A DNA stretch of 64,000 nt, taken from positions 1 through 64,000 of the forward strand of contig JBFLVJ010000005.1 in NCBI GenBank assembly GCA_040758595.1, given 5' to 3'. The notes under the pieces are model-generated. The model was not told the origin of the DNA. It ran no database searches and worked only from the letters and a program-made list of their open reading frames with translations. Positions within the stretch are counted from its first letter, which is position 1; each line of letters begins with the position of its first letter. Of this stretch, positions 56,240 to 62,878 are shown piece by piece. The position numbers and the translations under genes are program-made. This stretch comes from Bilamarchaeum sp040758595 (GTDB taxonomy: Archaea; Micrarchaeota; Micrarchaeia; Anstonellales; Bilamarchaeaceae).

Positions 56240-56524
56240 ATGAAACATGAGAGGACACCATCTTGAGAAGCATTAGCGGCTCGATATTTGATTAGAGCGA
56301 TAAAAAGGGTCATCAGCCTCTTCTCTGGGCGTTTTTATTGTTTCTCGTGATTGTGGGCTTAATCTGGACTGTTCCCAGGATATGGCAATTCTTCTTTGGA
56401 TGACTAGGATAATATGCTGAGCATTCAGCAAGGCAAACAATCAGTTTTGGGCCGCCTCGAAGAGAACTTTGTTCTCGAGGCGCAAGAACGATTTGCATTC
56501 TTGACTGTTTCCTAAAAGACGGAA
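56240..56524. other. Intergenic stretch with a hairpin
   Basis: No supported gene. A hairpin CGCCTCGAAGAGAAC-TTT-GTTCTCGAGGCG (56453-56482, with a 3-nt bulge) and T-rich runs such as GTTTTTATTGTTTC (56328-56341) are seen. A 61-codon minus-strand ORF has no promoter and no protein-like character. Confidence 0.45.
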
Positions 56525-56653
56525 CGCCTTGGCCGGGATTCGAACCCGGGTCGCGAGAGAACCGCTCCGCCCTTTTAACAGCCCGTTTCGGGCCGCCTTT
56601 TCCTAAAAGGCGGAATGACAGTCTCGTATGCTAAACCACTACACTACCAAGGC
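56525..56653 (-). tRNA. tRNA-Asp(GUC) with an intron
   Basis: On the minus strand the acceptor stem GCCTTGG pairs with CCAAGGC, and the discriminator is G (56525), as expected for Asp. D-arm GTGT...GCAT, anticodon stem CGAGA/TCTCG, T-arm CCGGG-TTCGAAT-CCCGG. The loop CTGTCA-C has anticodon GTC and is interrupted after A37 by a 56-nt intron (56560-56615). A textbook bulge-helix-bulge fits: central helix CTGT/GCGG, 3-nt bulges CAT and TTC, and inner helix TCCGCC/GGCGGA. CCA is not encoded. Confidence 0.92.
56560..56615 (-). other. tRNA-Asp intron (position 37/38)
   Basis: Fifty-six nucleotides with an inner stem TCCGCCTTTTA/TAAAAGGGCGGA and an internal GCCCG-TTT-CGGGC hairpin. Boundaries are set by the anticodon stem and the bulge-helix-bulge. 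Confidence 0.85.
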
Positions 56654-56701
56654 AACTATGGTGTCTCACCCAGGCAACCATCAGCCGGCCCTCCTAATAC
56701 C

Positions 56702-56783
56702 GATGCATCCGACCGACAGAACGCCGTTGCGTTCTGTGGTCCATTGAACGGATCGCCGTTCAATCGGACGCGTCGGATGCATC
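56702..56783. repeat. Nested palindrome (three inverted repeats)
   Basis: The outer arms GATGCATCCGAC (56702-56713) and GTCGGATGCATC (56772-56783) are perfect 12-bp inverted repeats. Inside are two more hairpins: CAGAACGC-CGTT-GCGTTCTG and ATTGAACG-GATCG-CCGTTCAAT. The whole folds as a three-way junction. It could be a small non-autonomous element or an RNA. Confidence 0.6.
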
Positions 56784-56853
56784 AGCCTGAATATGCCATC
56801 ATAATGGAACGACCTAAGTAGGCCACATCAGCTTATCTCATCTGCTGACTCAC

Positions 56854-56864
56854 TTTTATAAAAT
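56854..56864 (+). promoter_or_regulatory. TATA box of the S16 protease gene
   Basis: TTTTATAAAAT lies about 45 nt before ATG 56904, allowing a short leader. It is the only good TATA element in the preceding 250 nt. Confidence 0.5.
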
Positions 56865-56903
56865 AATCGCTAGGGCCCAGGTCCAAAGGATTATAACGAA
56901 CAG

Positions 56904-58571
56904 ATGACAGAACATGCCATGCGATTATTTCTCCTGCTGCTCGGGATGATTGCCATAGCCTCCGCGGACTGCTCAGGATCGATTTCCCAGAGCGTCCCTG
57001 CCGTGGTCGGCAACGGGGGAGGCCTCGTGAACGTGACGATCAGCCTGGCAGAAGGACCTGGAACAGCATATGCCACCACCGACCCGAGAGTGGGATACAC
57101 TACCCAGGCATCCATAGAGCAGGCGGCGGCGTATGCCCTTGCCATCACCGGGAAGGAATGCGACGTGCTAGTCGATTTCAGCGATGCGAGGAGCGTGACC
57201 TCATTGATCGAAGGCCCGAGCGCAGGGACCGCCATAGCAGTCATGACATACGCCTTGCTCGAGGACAAGGCGCTGCGGGAAGATACCGTCATGACCGGGT
57301 CGATAGATCCCCTAGGGAGGGTCGGCGCTGTCGGCGGGCTCTACGAGAAGGCTAAAGGAGCGGCTTACAAGGGAGCGAGGTACTTCATAACGCCGGTAGA
57401 AGGGTTCTACGAGGCGCTCCTCCTCCGCGGCATGGAGGAGAACTACGGCATAACCATCCTCCAGGCCAGGACGGTCCAGGAAGTGATAGGATTCATGACC
57501 GAGAACATGACGATAGCGCAGACAGGCATAACCGTCGAGGAGCGGGAGGTGCCGGATCTGCCGGATTATCATTTCCCCGACCGGTCGTTCAGGGGCGTGG
57601 CGCAGAGGATGATCGATGCCGAGGAGGACGCGGTGCTCTTGCTCCCGGAGAACGAGAATGACACCGCGGCCATCAAGTCGTATTTCACCAATGAAGTTAA
57701 GAGGCAGGGTGCCATATCGGACAATGGATACCTCTTCAGCGCCGCCAACGAAGCGTTCCTCAACTACATCGACATAGAGACTGTGAAGGCCATACTGGCT
57801 GACGACGTGGACCTCGCCAGGAGGAAGGGAGAGGCATCCATCTGCCTGGAGAACCTGGAGAGGCCGGCGATAACCGACGCCAACTTCCAGTGGGTAATAG
57901 GTGCTGACCTCAGGGAGGCGTGGGGGATGGAGAGGCTCGGGTCCATCAACGCCACCGAAGACCTTCTGGTCGAAGAGGAATATGCCGCCTACAACGAGCT
58001 GATGTATTCCCAGGCCTGGTGCATAGTCGCAGAGAGCCTGCTGGCCCAAGCGCCTTCCGGCGGCACGCCTATAGACGAGGGCGCGTGGAAGGGCATCGCA
58101 GAGAGGAAGCTGGCCGAGGCCAGGGAAGCCGCCGGCGAGAGCGGCTCGAGCGAGAAGCTGGATAGCGCTGAGCGCTCCTTCGCTGAAGGCCGCTACGGGG
58201 CCGCCATCTACGATTCGGTCTATGTCATAGAGACATCTGATGTGGGCGAGATAGATGACCAGAACCTGAGCGGGCTGGTGGGCGAGGAGCGCATCTCCCT
58301 CTGGGGCCAGGTGTACCAGTCGCATGCCGCGTTCATGCTGGCGCAGAACATGAGCGAAGGTGCATACAGCACAGCTAGATACGCATATGGCCTGGACGAG
58401 GCCACCGTGGAGATGGCCCAGGCGATGGGCCCTGCAGTGCAGGAAGAACCGCAGGAGCGCTCCGGAGAAGCGGACATCTTATATATCGGCGCTGCTGTCG
58501 GAGGCGTCCTGTTTTTATTGATTGTTCTGCTATTATTGAGAGGGAGAACACATGGCGATAACCGTTCGTGA
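56904..58571 (+). CDS. Secreted/membrane S16 (Lon-type) protease without ATPase domain
   Basis: A 555-residue protein: signal peptide (RLFLLLLGMIAIASADC, residues about 7-23), a Lon-type protease domain, then a helical region of about 300 residues and a C-terminal membrane anchor (ILYIGAAVGGVLFLLIVLLL). The catalytic Ser is in LIEGPSAGTAIAVMTYALLE, with the Lys in VGGLYEKAKGAAYKGA. This is the fold of LonB's protease part, but without AAA ATPase, so it should act on unfolded or exposed substrates outside the cell. The 3' end overlaps the next gene by 20 nt. The relation to the lonB at 29 kb is domain homology only. Confidence 0.88.
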   Translation: MTEHAMRLFLLLLGMIAIASADCSGSISQSVPAVVGNGGGLVNVTISLAEGPGTAYATTDPRVGYTTQASIEQAAAYALAITGKECDVLVDFSDARSVTSLIEGPSAGTAIAVMTYALLEDKALREDTVMTGSIDPLGRVGAVGGLYEKAKGAAYKGARYFITPVEGFYEALLLRGMEENYGITILQARTVQEVIGFMTENMTIAQTGITVEEREVPDLPDYHFPDRSFRGVAQRMIDAEEDAVLLLPENENDTAAIKSYFTNEVKRQGAISDNGYLFSAANEAFLNYIDIETVKAILADDVDLARRKGEASICLENLERPAITDANFQWVIGADLREAWGMERLGSINATEDLLVEEEYAAYNELMYSQAWCIVAESLLAQAPSGGTPIDEGAWKGIAERKLAEAREAAGESGSSEKLDSAERSFAEGRYGAAIYDSVYVIETSDVGEIDDQNLSGLVGEERISLWGQVYQSHAAFMLAQNMSEGAYSTARYAYGLDEATVEMAQAMGPAVQEEPQERSGEADILYIGAAVGGVLFLLIVLLLLRGRTHGDNRS

Positions 58572-59358
58572 ACTTGCGAGGCTCATGGAGCTCAACAAAC
58601 GCAAAGCCGAGCTCGAGTTCCAGAAGACGGTCATGAAATCCGACCTGGACAAGGACATCGCAAGGATAGCTTCCAGCGCAGCCGAGCTTTCCGATAAAGC
58701 CAAGGCCTCGGGCGTGGAGATAGTCCTCCCCGGACAGAGACGGCTCGATGAGCTGGCAAAAGCCCTGGACGATTTCTCCCCCGAAGAGATGCGCGAAGGC
58801 CTCAAGGTCAGGGACGGGATGGCTTTCCAGACCCTGAAGGACCGGGGGATGATAGTCAAGAGGAATTTCGAGAACCGCTTCGAGATAGCCAAGCTCGCCA
58901 TACTCACCGCCAGGATGGGTGCTGATGAGAGGAAAGCGCTCTCCGAGATACTCGCGTCAGGCGCGCTCGCGAGCCCGCTCGACATAACGACACTCACTGA
59001 AAGCGACCGGAAACGGCTCGCCAGGATAATGCGCCGCTGCGGGATAGAGTGCGTGGCCGGCGGGAAGGGATTGGAGCCTGCCCTGGGCAAGGACAGCGAG
59101 AAGGAATCCAGGCTCCACATATCCAACCGCCCGGTCTGGGTAGGCCAGCTATCCAAGCCGAAGCTGGAGGCGAACCTGAAGACCATGGAAAGCCTGAACG
59201 CCCGAATCCAATTGAAGAACGCGGAGAGGCAGCTGCGCGCATTCACAGAGCAGGAGGAGACCGACTTCGCGGAGCTCCAGAAGCAGTATCTGGACCTCCT
59301 GAAGGAGCAGGACGAATTGCTCAAGGACTATAACGAGGAAGAGAACCTCAGCGTCTGA
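58552..59358 (+). CDS. Uncharacterised coiled-coil protein coupled to the S16 protease
   Basis: A 268-residue soluble protein of no recognised family. Helical N-terminus (TVRELARLMELNKRKAELEF), middle domain with the segments EMREGLKVRDGMAFQTLKDR and RLARIMRRCGIECVAGGKG, and a C-terminal coiled coil (TEQEETDFAELQKQYLDLLK, EQDELLKDYNEEE). It overlaps the S16 protease gene by 20 nt, so expression is coupled. It lacks a signal peptide, so it would lie on the cytoplasmic side of the membrane where the protease's C-terminal anchor ends. Confidence 0.6.
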   Translation: MAITVRELARLMELNKRKAELEFQKTVMKSDLDKDIARIASSAAELSDKAKASGVEIVLPGQRRLDELAKALDDFSPEEMREGLKVRDGMAFQTLKDRGMIVKRNFENRFEIAKLAILTARMGADERKALSEILASGALASPLDITTLTESDRKRLARIMRRCGIECVAGGKGLEPALGKDSEKESRLHISNRPVWVGQLSKPKLEANLKTMESLNARIQLKNAERQLRAFTEQEETDFAELQKQYLDLLKEQDELLKDYNEEENLSV

Positions 59359-60916
59359 TTTTTTTGGCCATGTAAGGCCCTTCTCTCGAATAGCCCCTTT
59401 TATGGTAGTATTCCCGCACACCCACCCCGCTTATCACGACCATCTTGCCTTTCCCCGCATCAGAAGCCATCGCTTCCGCTTCCTCGAGCAGTCTCGAGCC
59501 GAATCCGCGGTGCTGGACATCGCCTTCGGCGCTCATCGGCGCTTCGCTGCCATAGATGTGAAGCTCCCTGACCAGAGCGGTGTCCGCATCTATTTCGGCC
59601 CGGGAACCGGAAACTGGAGGCTGGGGATCCAAGGCCGGGAACCGGAGACGGAGGAATCCGGCAAGCAGGCCATCGTCCTCGAAAGAGAGGAAACGCTCCT
59701 GCCCGCCGCTGGCATCATATGAGAGCGATTTGAGAGAGAATTCGGGGCGGTCGCGTTTTCCCGGCCCTGCGAGGCCGGCCTCGCGCGAGCGTATCTCCAT
59801 GGGCACGATGCCGTTCTCTTCCATTTTTTCATCCACAAGCTCGCGCAGGTTGCTTTTCTTGACGCCCCGCTCTATCTTGCCTGCCGGGATGTCGCGCTGT
59901 ATCCTCATCACCCGCACGTATGGCGGGATGTGGCGGAAGGACTCGGATATCACATCTGCCGCTTCCTCGGAGCTGTATGGCGAGTAATCACCGCGCGCCA
60001 TCATCTTGTGCAGCCCGGTCCCTTCCAGCACGAGGGTCGGGTATATCTTGAGCATGTCAGGACGGAACGCCGGATCTTCGAAAAGCCGCTTGATGAACGC
60101 GATGTCTCTATCGGGCGATGAGCCGAGCAGACCCGGCATGACATGGTAGAGCACCTTGAAGGCCGAATCCTTCAGCGCTTTCGTGGAATCAGTGACGTCC
60201 TTGACCGTATGGCCGCGCTCGATGAGCCGATAGATAGCATCATCGGCATGCTGGACCCCGAGCTCCACACGGGTCGCCCCATATGAGAGCATCTCGTCTA
60301 TGTGGGGTATGCAGACATCAGGCCTCGTCTCTATCGTCAGCCCCACCACCCGATGGGTGGATACGCTCTCGTTGCGGGTGATGGCATCCGCAAGCGAATC
60401 CGACACCGAGCCGTTCAGGCCGTCATAGACCCCTTTGATGAACGATGATTTGTAATCCGGCGGCATCTCCAGAAATGTCCCGCCCATCACTATGACCTCG
60501 CACTTGTCTGTGGGATGGCCGGCTTCTTCGAGCGTCTTGACGCGGCCCGACGCCTGGATATATGGGTCGAAAGATGATTGGCGGGCACGGAGGGCGGCCG
60601 GCTCGAAACCGGTGTAGCTTTTCGCGGCCAGGCCGGCTGAGGGGCAGTAGATGCAACGATAGCGGCAGGAGCCCTGCGGCCTTATCATGACCGCGACCGG
60701 GGTCACGCCCGAGCCGGTCTTGACAGGTTTCTTGAGGAGCAGCCGGCGCACCTCTTCGGTGAGGCGCTCCGGAGGGATTGCTGCCAGTATCTCCGGGTTC
60801 TTTATCATGCTGGCGATGGAGAAGCGTCTGCACTCCTCGCGCTTGACCCGGTCTAGATCCCGCTCTCCGGCAATGATCCTCCTGACTATGTAGCCTATGG
60901 CCTCCTCCCGCGACAT
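59348..60916 (-). CDS. elp3: Elp3-like radical SAM/GNAT tRNA acetyltransferase
   Basis: A 522-residue Elp3 homologue, which modifies wobble uridines in tRNA. Radical SAM part: PQGSCRYRCIYCPSAGLAAK (three-Cys cluster in CRYRCIYC), then VIVMGGTFLEMPPDYKSSFI and HRVVGLTIETRPDVC. The C-terminal GNAT part has VRELHIYGSEAPM, HRGFGSRLLEEAEAMA (acetyl-CoA loop) and REYYHKRGYSREGPYMAKKI. ATG 60916 follows a GAGGT site. The ORF runs 42 codons further through a repeat copy; that extension is unlikely. A second repeat copy encodes ALDPQPPVSGSRAEI in a loop before the GNAT domain. The convergent neighbour's end overlaps by 11 nt. Confidence 0.93.
   Translation of the reverse strand: MSREEAIGYIVRRIIAGERDLDRVKREECRRFSIASMIKNPEILAAIPPERLTEEVRRLLLKKPVKTGSGVTPVAVMIRPQGSCRYRCIYCPSAGLAAKSYTGFEPAALRARQSSFDPYIQASGRVKTLEEAGHPTDKCEVIVMGGTFLEMPPDYKSSFIKGVYDGLNGSVSDSLADAITRNESVSTHRVVGLTIETRPDVCIPHIDEMLSYGATRVELGVQHADDAIYRLIERGHTVKDVTDSTKALKDSAFKVLYHVMPGLLGSSPDRDIAFIKRLFEDPAFRPDMLKIYPTLVLEGTGLHKMMARGDYSPYSSEEAADVISESFRHIPPYVRVMRIQRDIPAGKIERGVKKSNLRELVDEKMEENGIVPMEIRSREAGLAGPGKRDRPEFSLKSLSYDASGGQERFLSFEDDGLLAGFLRLRFPALDPQPPVSGSRAEIDADTALVRELHIYGSEAPMSAEGDVQHRGFGSRLLEEAEAMASDAGKGKMVVISGVGVREYYHKRGYSREGPYMAKKIRR
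59594..59655. repeat. Dispersed palindromic repeat, in-frame copy inside the Elp3-like gene
   Basis: GGCCCGGGAACCGGAAACTGG and AAGGCCGGGAACCGGAGACGG are two near-identical repeat words. They fall in the loop between the radical SAM and GNAT domains. Confidence 0.6.
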
Positions 60917-60949
60917 CACATATACCTCATGGACCGTAGGGCCTTCACG

Positions 60950-61027
60950 TGCGGTTTCCTGTTTCCGGTCTCGGGTTTCCGGTCTTGTACTCACAGCAAA
61001 ACCTGGAACACGAAACCCGGAACCGCA
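60950..61027. repeat. Dispersed palindromic repeat, copy upstream of the Elp3-like gene
   Basis: The ends TGCGGTTTCC and GGAACCGCA are near inverted repeats. The inner words GTTTCCGGTCTCGGGTTTCC and GGAACACGAAACCCGGAACC are reverse complements of one another with a few mismatches. About 78 bp. Confidence 0.8.
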
Positions 61028-61091
61028 GAGGACCTGCTTCATCTACCGGTGTCTGTTGTCAGTAAGCTGTTGTCTGGGGGTGTTTTTAGGA

Positions 61092-61928
61092 TTAGCGGAA
61101 TGTGCCGAATACCGCATCTACTACGGCCGCGATGAGGCCTGCGGTCGCGTGAATGGGCGCTTCGAAGATGGGGAAGACGACCACGCCGTTGTTGGTCGCC
61201 CGGTAGTCGCCAAGCAGATTGGATTCGACAAGGAGGGTCACGTTCTTCTCGTCCGCGATGTTCGGGCTCGCGAGCGAGACCACCTTGACGGTGGAGCTGT
61301 AATACTCCTCTTCCTCGCCGACGATCTCGTAATAGAACTTCTTGGTGGTCTTGGCAGGCACGAAGACCGGCTTCACGAATTCCCAGCGCTTGGCGCCGGT
61401 GGTGCTGACCTGGAAGACGTCGCTGGTCGACCCCTTGTTGGTCACCGATATGCTGAATCGCGCAGGCTGGCCGGGACCGGTCACCTTGTAGGCCGGACTC
61501 ACATCGAAGTCCATCACGTCCCAGGTGATATGCACCTTCACATTGAAGCTGACATTGCCCAGCTCCTCCCCGTTGCCCTCGTCGATCACGGTGACGACTG
61601 CGATGTAATCGCCTTCAGGGGCATCCTGATCCGCGGTTATCGTGACTTGCAGCGGGTCCTGATAGAGCTTGCTCCCCTCTGATTTCCAGCCTCTGGGAAG
61701 GTCGGTGGCCAGCGCCTCGTCATAGCGGCCCCCTATGCCGTGGATGCCGCCCTCGGACACCGAGGGATCTATCTGGATATAGACTGTCTGGCCGGGGCCT
61801 ATGGTGCCGAGGTCGATATGATCGCCATCAGCAAGATCGTTCACCGCCGGAGAGACCAGATTCATGGAGAACGAGAGCGAGAGCATTAGCATGAAAGCGA
61901 CGATATACCTGCTTAGCATAACCTGCAT
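61092..61928 (-). CDS. Secreted protein with CARDB/NPCBM-like beta domains
   Basis: A 278-residue protein with a signal peptide (SRYIVAFMLMLSLSFSMN, residues about 6-23). It is followed by beta-sandwich sequence: GPGQTVYIQIDPSV, DAPEGDYIAVVTVIDEGNGE, GPGQPARFSISVTNKGSTSD and a final hydrophobic segment (ATAGLIAAVVDAVFG). The SVTNKGSTSDVFQVST strand is typical of CARDB/alpha-galactosidase NEW3-type domains in archaeal surface proteins. ATG 61928 lies 22-26 nt from the CTTTTATAATC TATA element (61944-61954). Probably a surface component. Confidence 0.7.
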   Translation of the reverse strand: MQVMLSRYIVAFMLMLSLSFSMNLVSPAVNDLADGDHIDLGTIGPGQTVYIQIDPSVSEGGIHGIGGRYDEALATDLPRGWKSEGSKLYQDPLQVTITADQDAPEGDYIAVVTVIDEGNGEELGNVSFNVKVHITWDVMDFDVSPAYKVTGPGQPARFSISVTNKGSTSDVFQVSTTGAKRWEFVKPVFVPAKTTKKFYYEIVGEEEEYYSSTVKVVSLASPNIADEKNVTLLVESNLLGDYRATNNGVVVFPIFEAPIHATAGLIAAVVDAVFGTFR

Positions 61929-61943
61929 ATCGCTCTGAAGGAT

Positions 61944-61954
61944 TATAAAAGTGC
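61944..61954 (-). promoter_or_regulatory. TATA box of the 61928 gene
   Basis: On the minus strand, CTTTTATAATC is about 22-26 nt from ATG 61928, fixing that start over the 14-codon-longer ORF. Confidence 0.5.
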
Positions 61955-62004
61955 TTTTGGGGCGTGGCATAAAAAATTAGCTTTAGAACGGCATCCCCCA
62001 TTGG

Positions 62005-62079
62005 TGCATCCGGGCCGCCGGATGCATCGGCAGTAGAAGGGCTGGCTCTGGTGAGAACCCTGCTCAACTCCAGAGCCAG
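62005..62079. repeat. Two hairpins upstream of the lipoprotein gene
   Basis: TGCATCCGG-GCCG-CCGGATGCA (62005-62026) resembles the arms of the nested palindrome at 56702-56783. CTGGCTCTGG (62042-62051) and CCAGAGCCAG (62070-62079) form a second perfect 10-bp inverted repeat. They lie in the 145-nt gap between divergent genes. Confidence 0.5.
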
Positions 62080-62116
62080 GGAGCATTTAAAAAAACAGCG
62101 CGAGTGTTCTAAGACC

Positions 62117-62857
62117 ATGAAACCACGCGTGCTGGCGCTGGCAATCATCCTTGCGCTCGTTGCATTCTCCGGATGTGTGTCGGTCGATGTGCTCCACAAG
62201 CTCAATCGCGACGGAAGCTCTTTCATCGTCCAGAAGCTGGACTTCAGCGATTTCCCGGCCATGGCGAACGCCTACGGCACCGCGAGCCCTGCGGAGTTCT
62301 GCGAGAAGATAATGAGCGACAACCCCGGCCTGGGCTGCACGTTCGAGGGCAAGGCCCTCTGGCTGAACAAGACCGTGAATGCCGCTGATGCGACTTATCT
62401 ATTCAACAGGACGCTCGAGTTCCCGTATTCAATCTACAGGGTCGAAGTGCGAAAGCCTCCGGTCATCGTAAGCGCCAACACCAGCGATGAGCTCGGAGGA
62501 GATGCGAGCGAGGTCGGTGATTTCAAGGACCCGTCCTCAAAACCCGCCGCGGCGATGCTCCGTGTGGCCGGCATAAAGGCGGCATACACCATACAGATGC
62601 CGGGCGAGATAATCAGCGCGGAGAACGGCGACATAACCGTGGACGCCCAGGGAAGGACTTATGCGAAGTACGACATGCTCCGGCTCATGGATGACGGCGA
62701 ATACATGATAGTCACCTCCAAGGAGCTGGACCTGGTGGCCGTCGGCATCGTAGTGGCGGCCGTAGGCCTGCTCGTGGGCGGCATCGGAGTTGCGCTTGTG
62801 CTGAAGGAGGCCTCTGAGAAGAAGCTGCGGGGCGGATTCGGCAGAAAAAGATATTAA
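62117..62857 (+). CDS. Lipoprotein with C-terminal membrane anchor, unknown function
   Basis: A 246-residue protein with a lipoprotein-like signal (ILALVAFSGC, Cys19), a soluble domain (DVLHKLNRDGSSFIVQKLDF onward), and a C-terminal membrane helix (LVAVGIVVAAVGLLVGGIGV) followed by basic residues (RGGFGRKR). Weak resemblance to lipoproteins of archaeal cell surfaces. ATG 62117 lies about 27 nt from CATTTAAAAAAAC (62083-62095). The HerA-like gene follows after 21 nt. Confidence 0.65.
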   Translation: MKPRVLALAIILALVAFSGCVSVDVLHKLNRDGSSFIVQKLDFSDFPAMANAYGTASPAEFCEKIMSDNPGLGCTFEGKALWLNKTVNAADATYLFNRTLEFPYSIYRVEVRKPPVIVSANTSDELGGDASEVGDFKDPSSKPAAAMLRVAGIKAAYTIQMPGEIISAENGDITVDAQGRTYAKYDMLRLMDDGEYMIVTSKELDLVAVGIVVAAVGLLVGGIGVALVLKEASEKKLRGGFGRKRY

Positions 62858-62878
62858 TCCTGAGCGAGAAAGCCTCCC

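Noticed and set aside
60917..61042. N-terminal extension of the Elp3-like protein through the palindromic repeat
   Set aside because: The extension is repeat-encoded, lacks a ribosome-binding site or TATA spacing, and family members start near the MSREEA segment.
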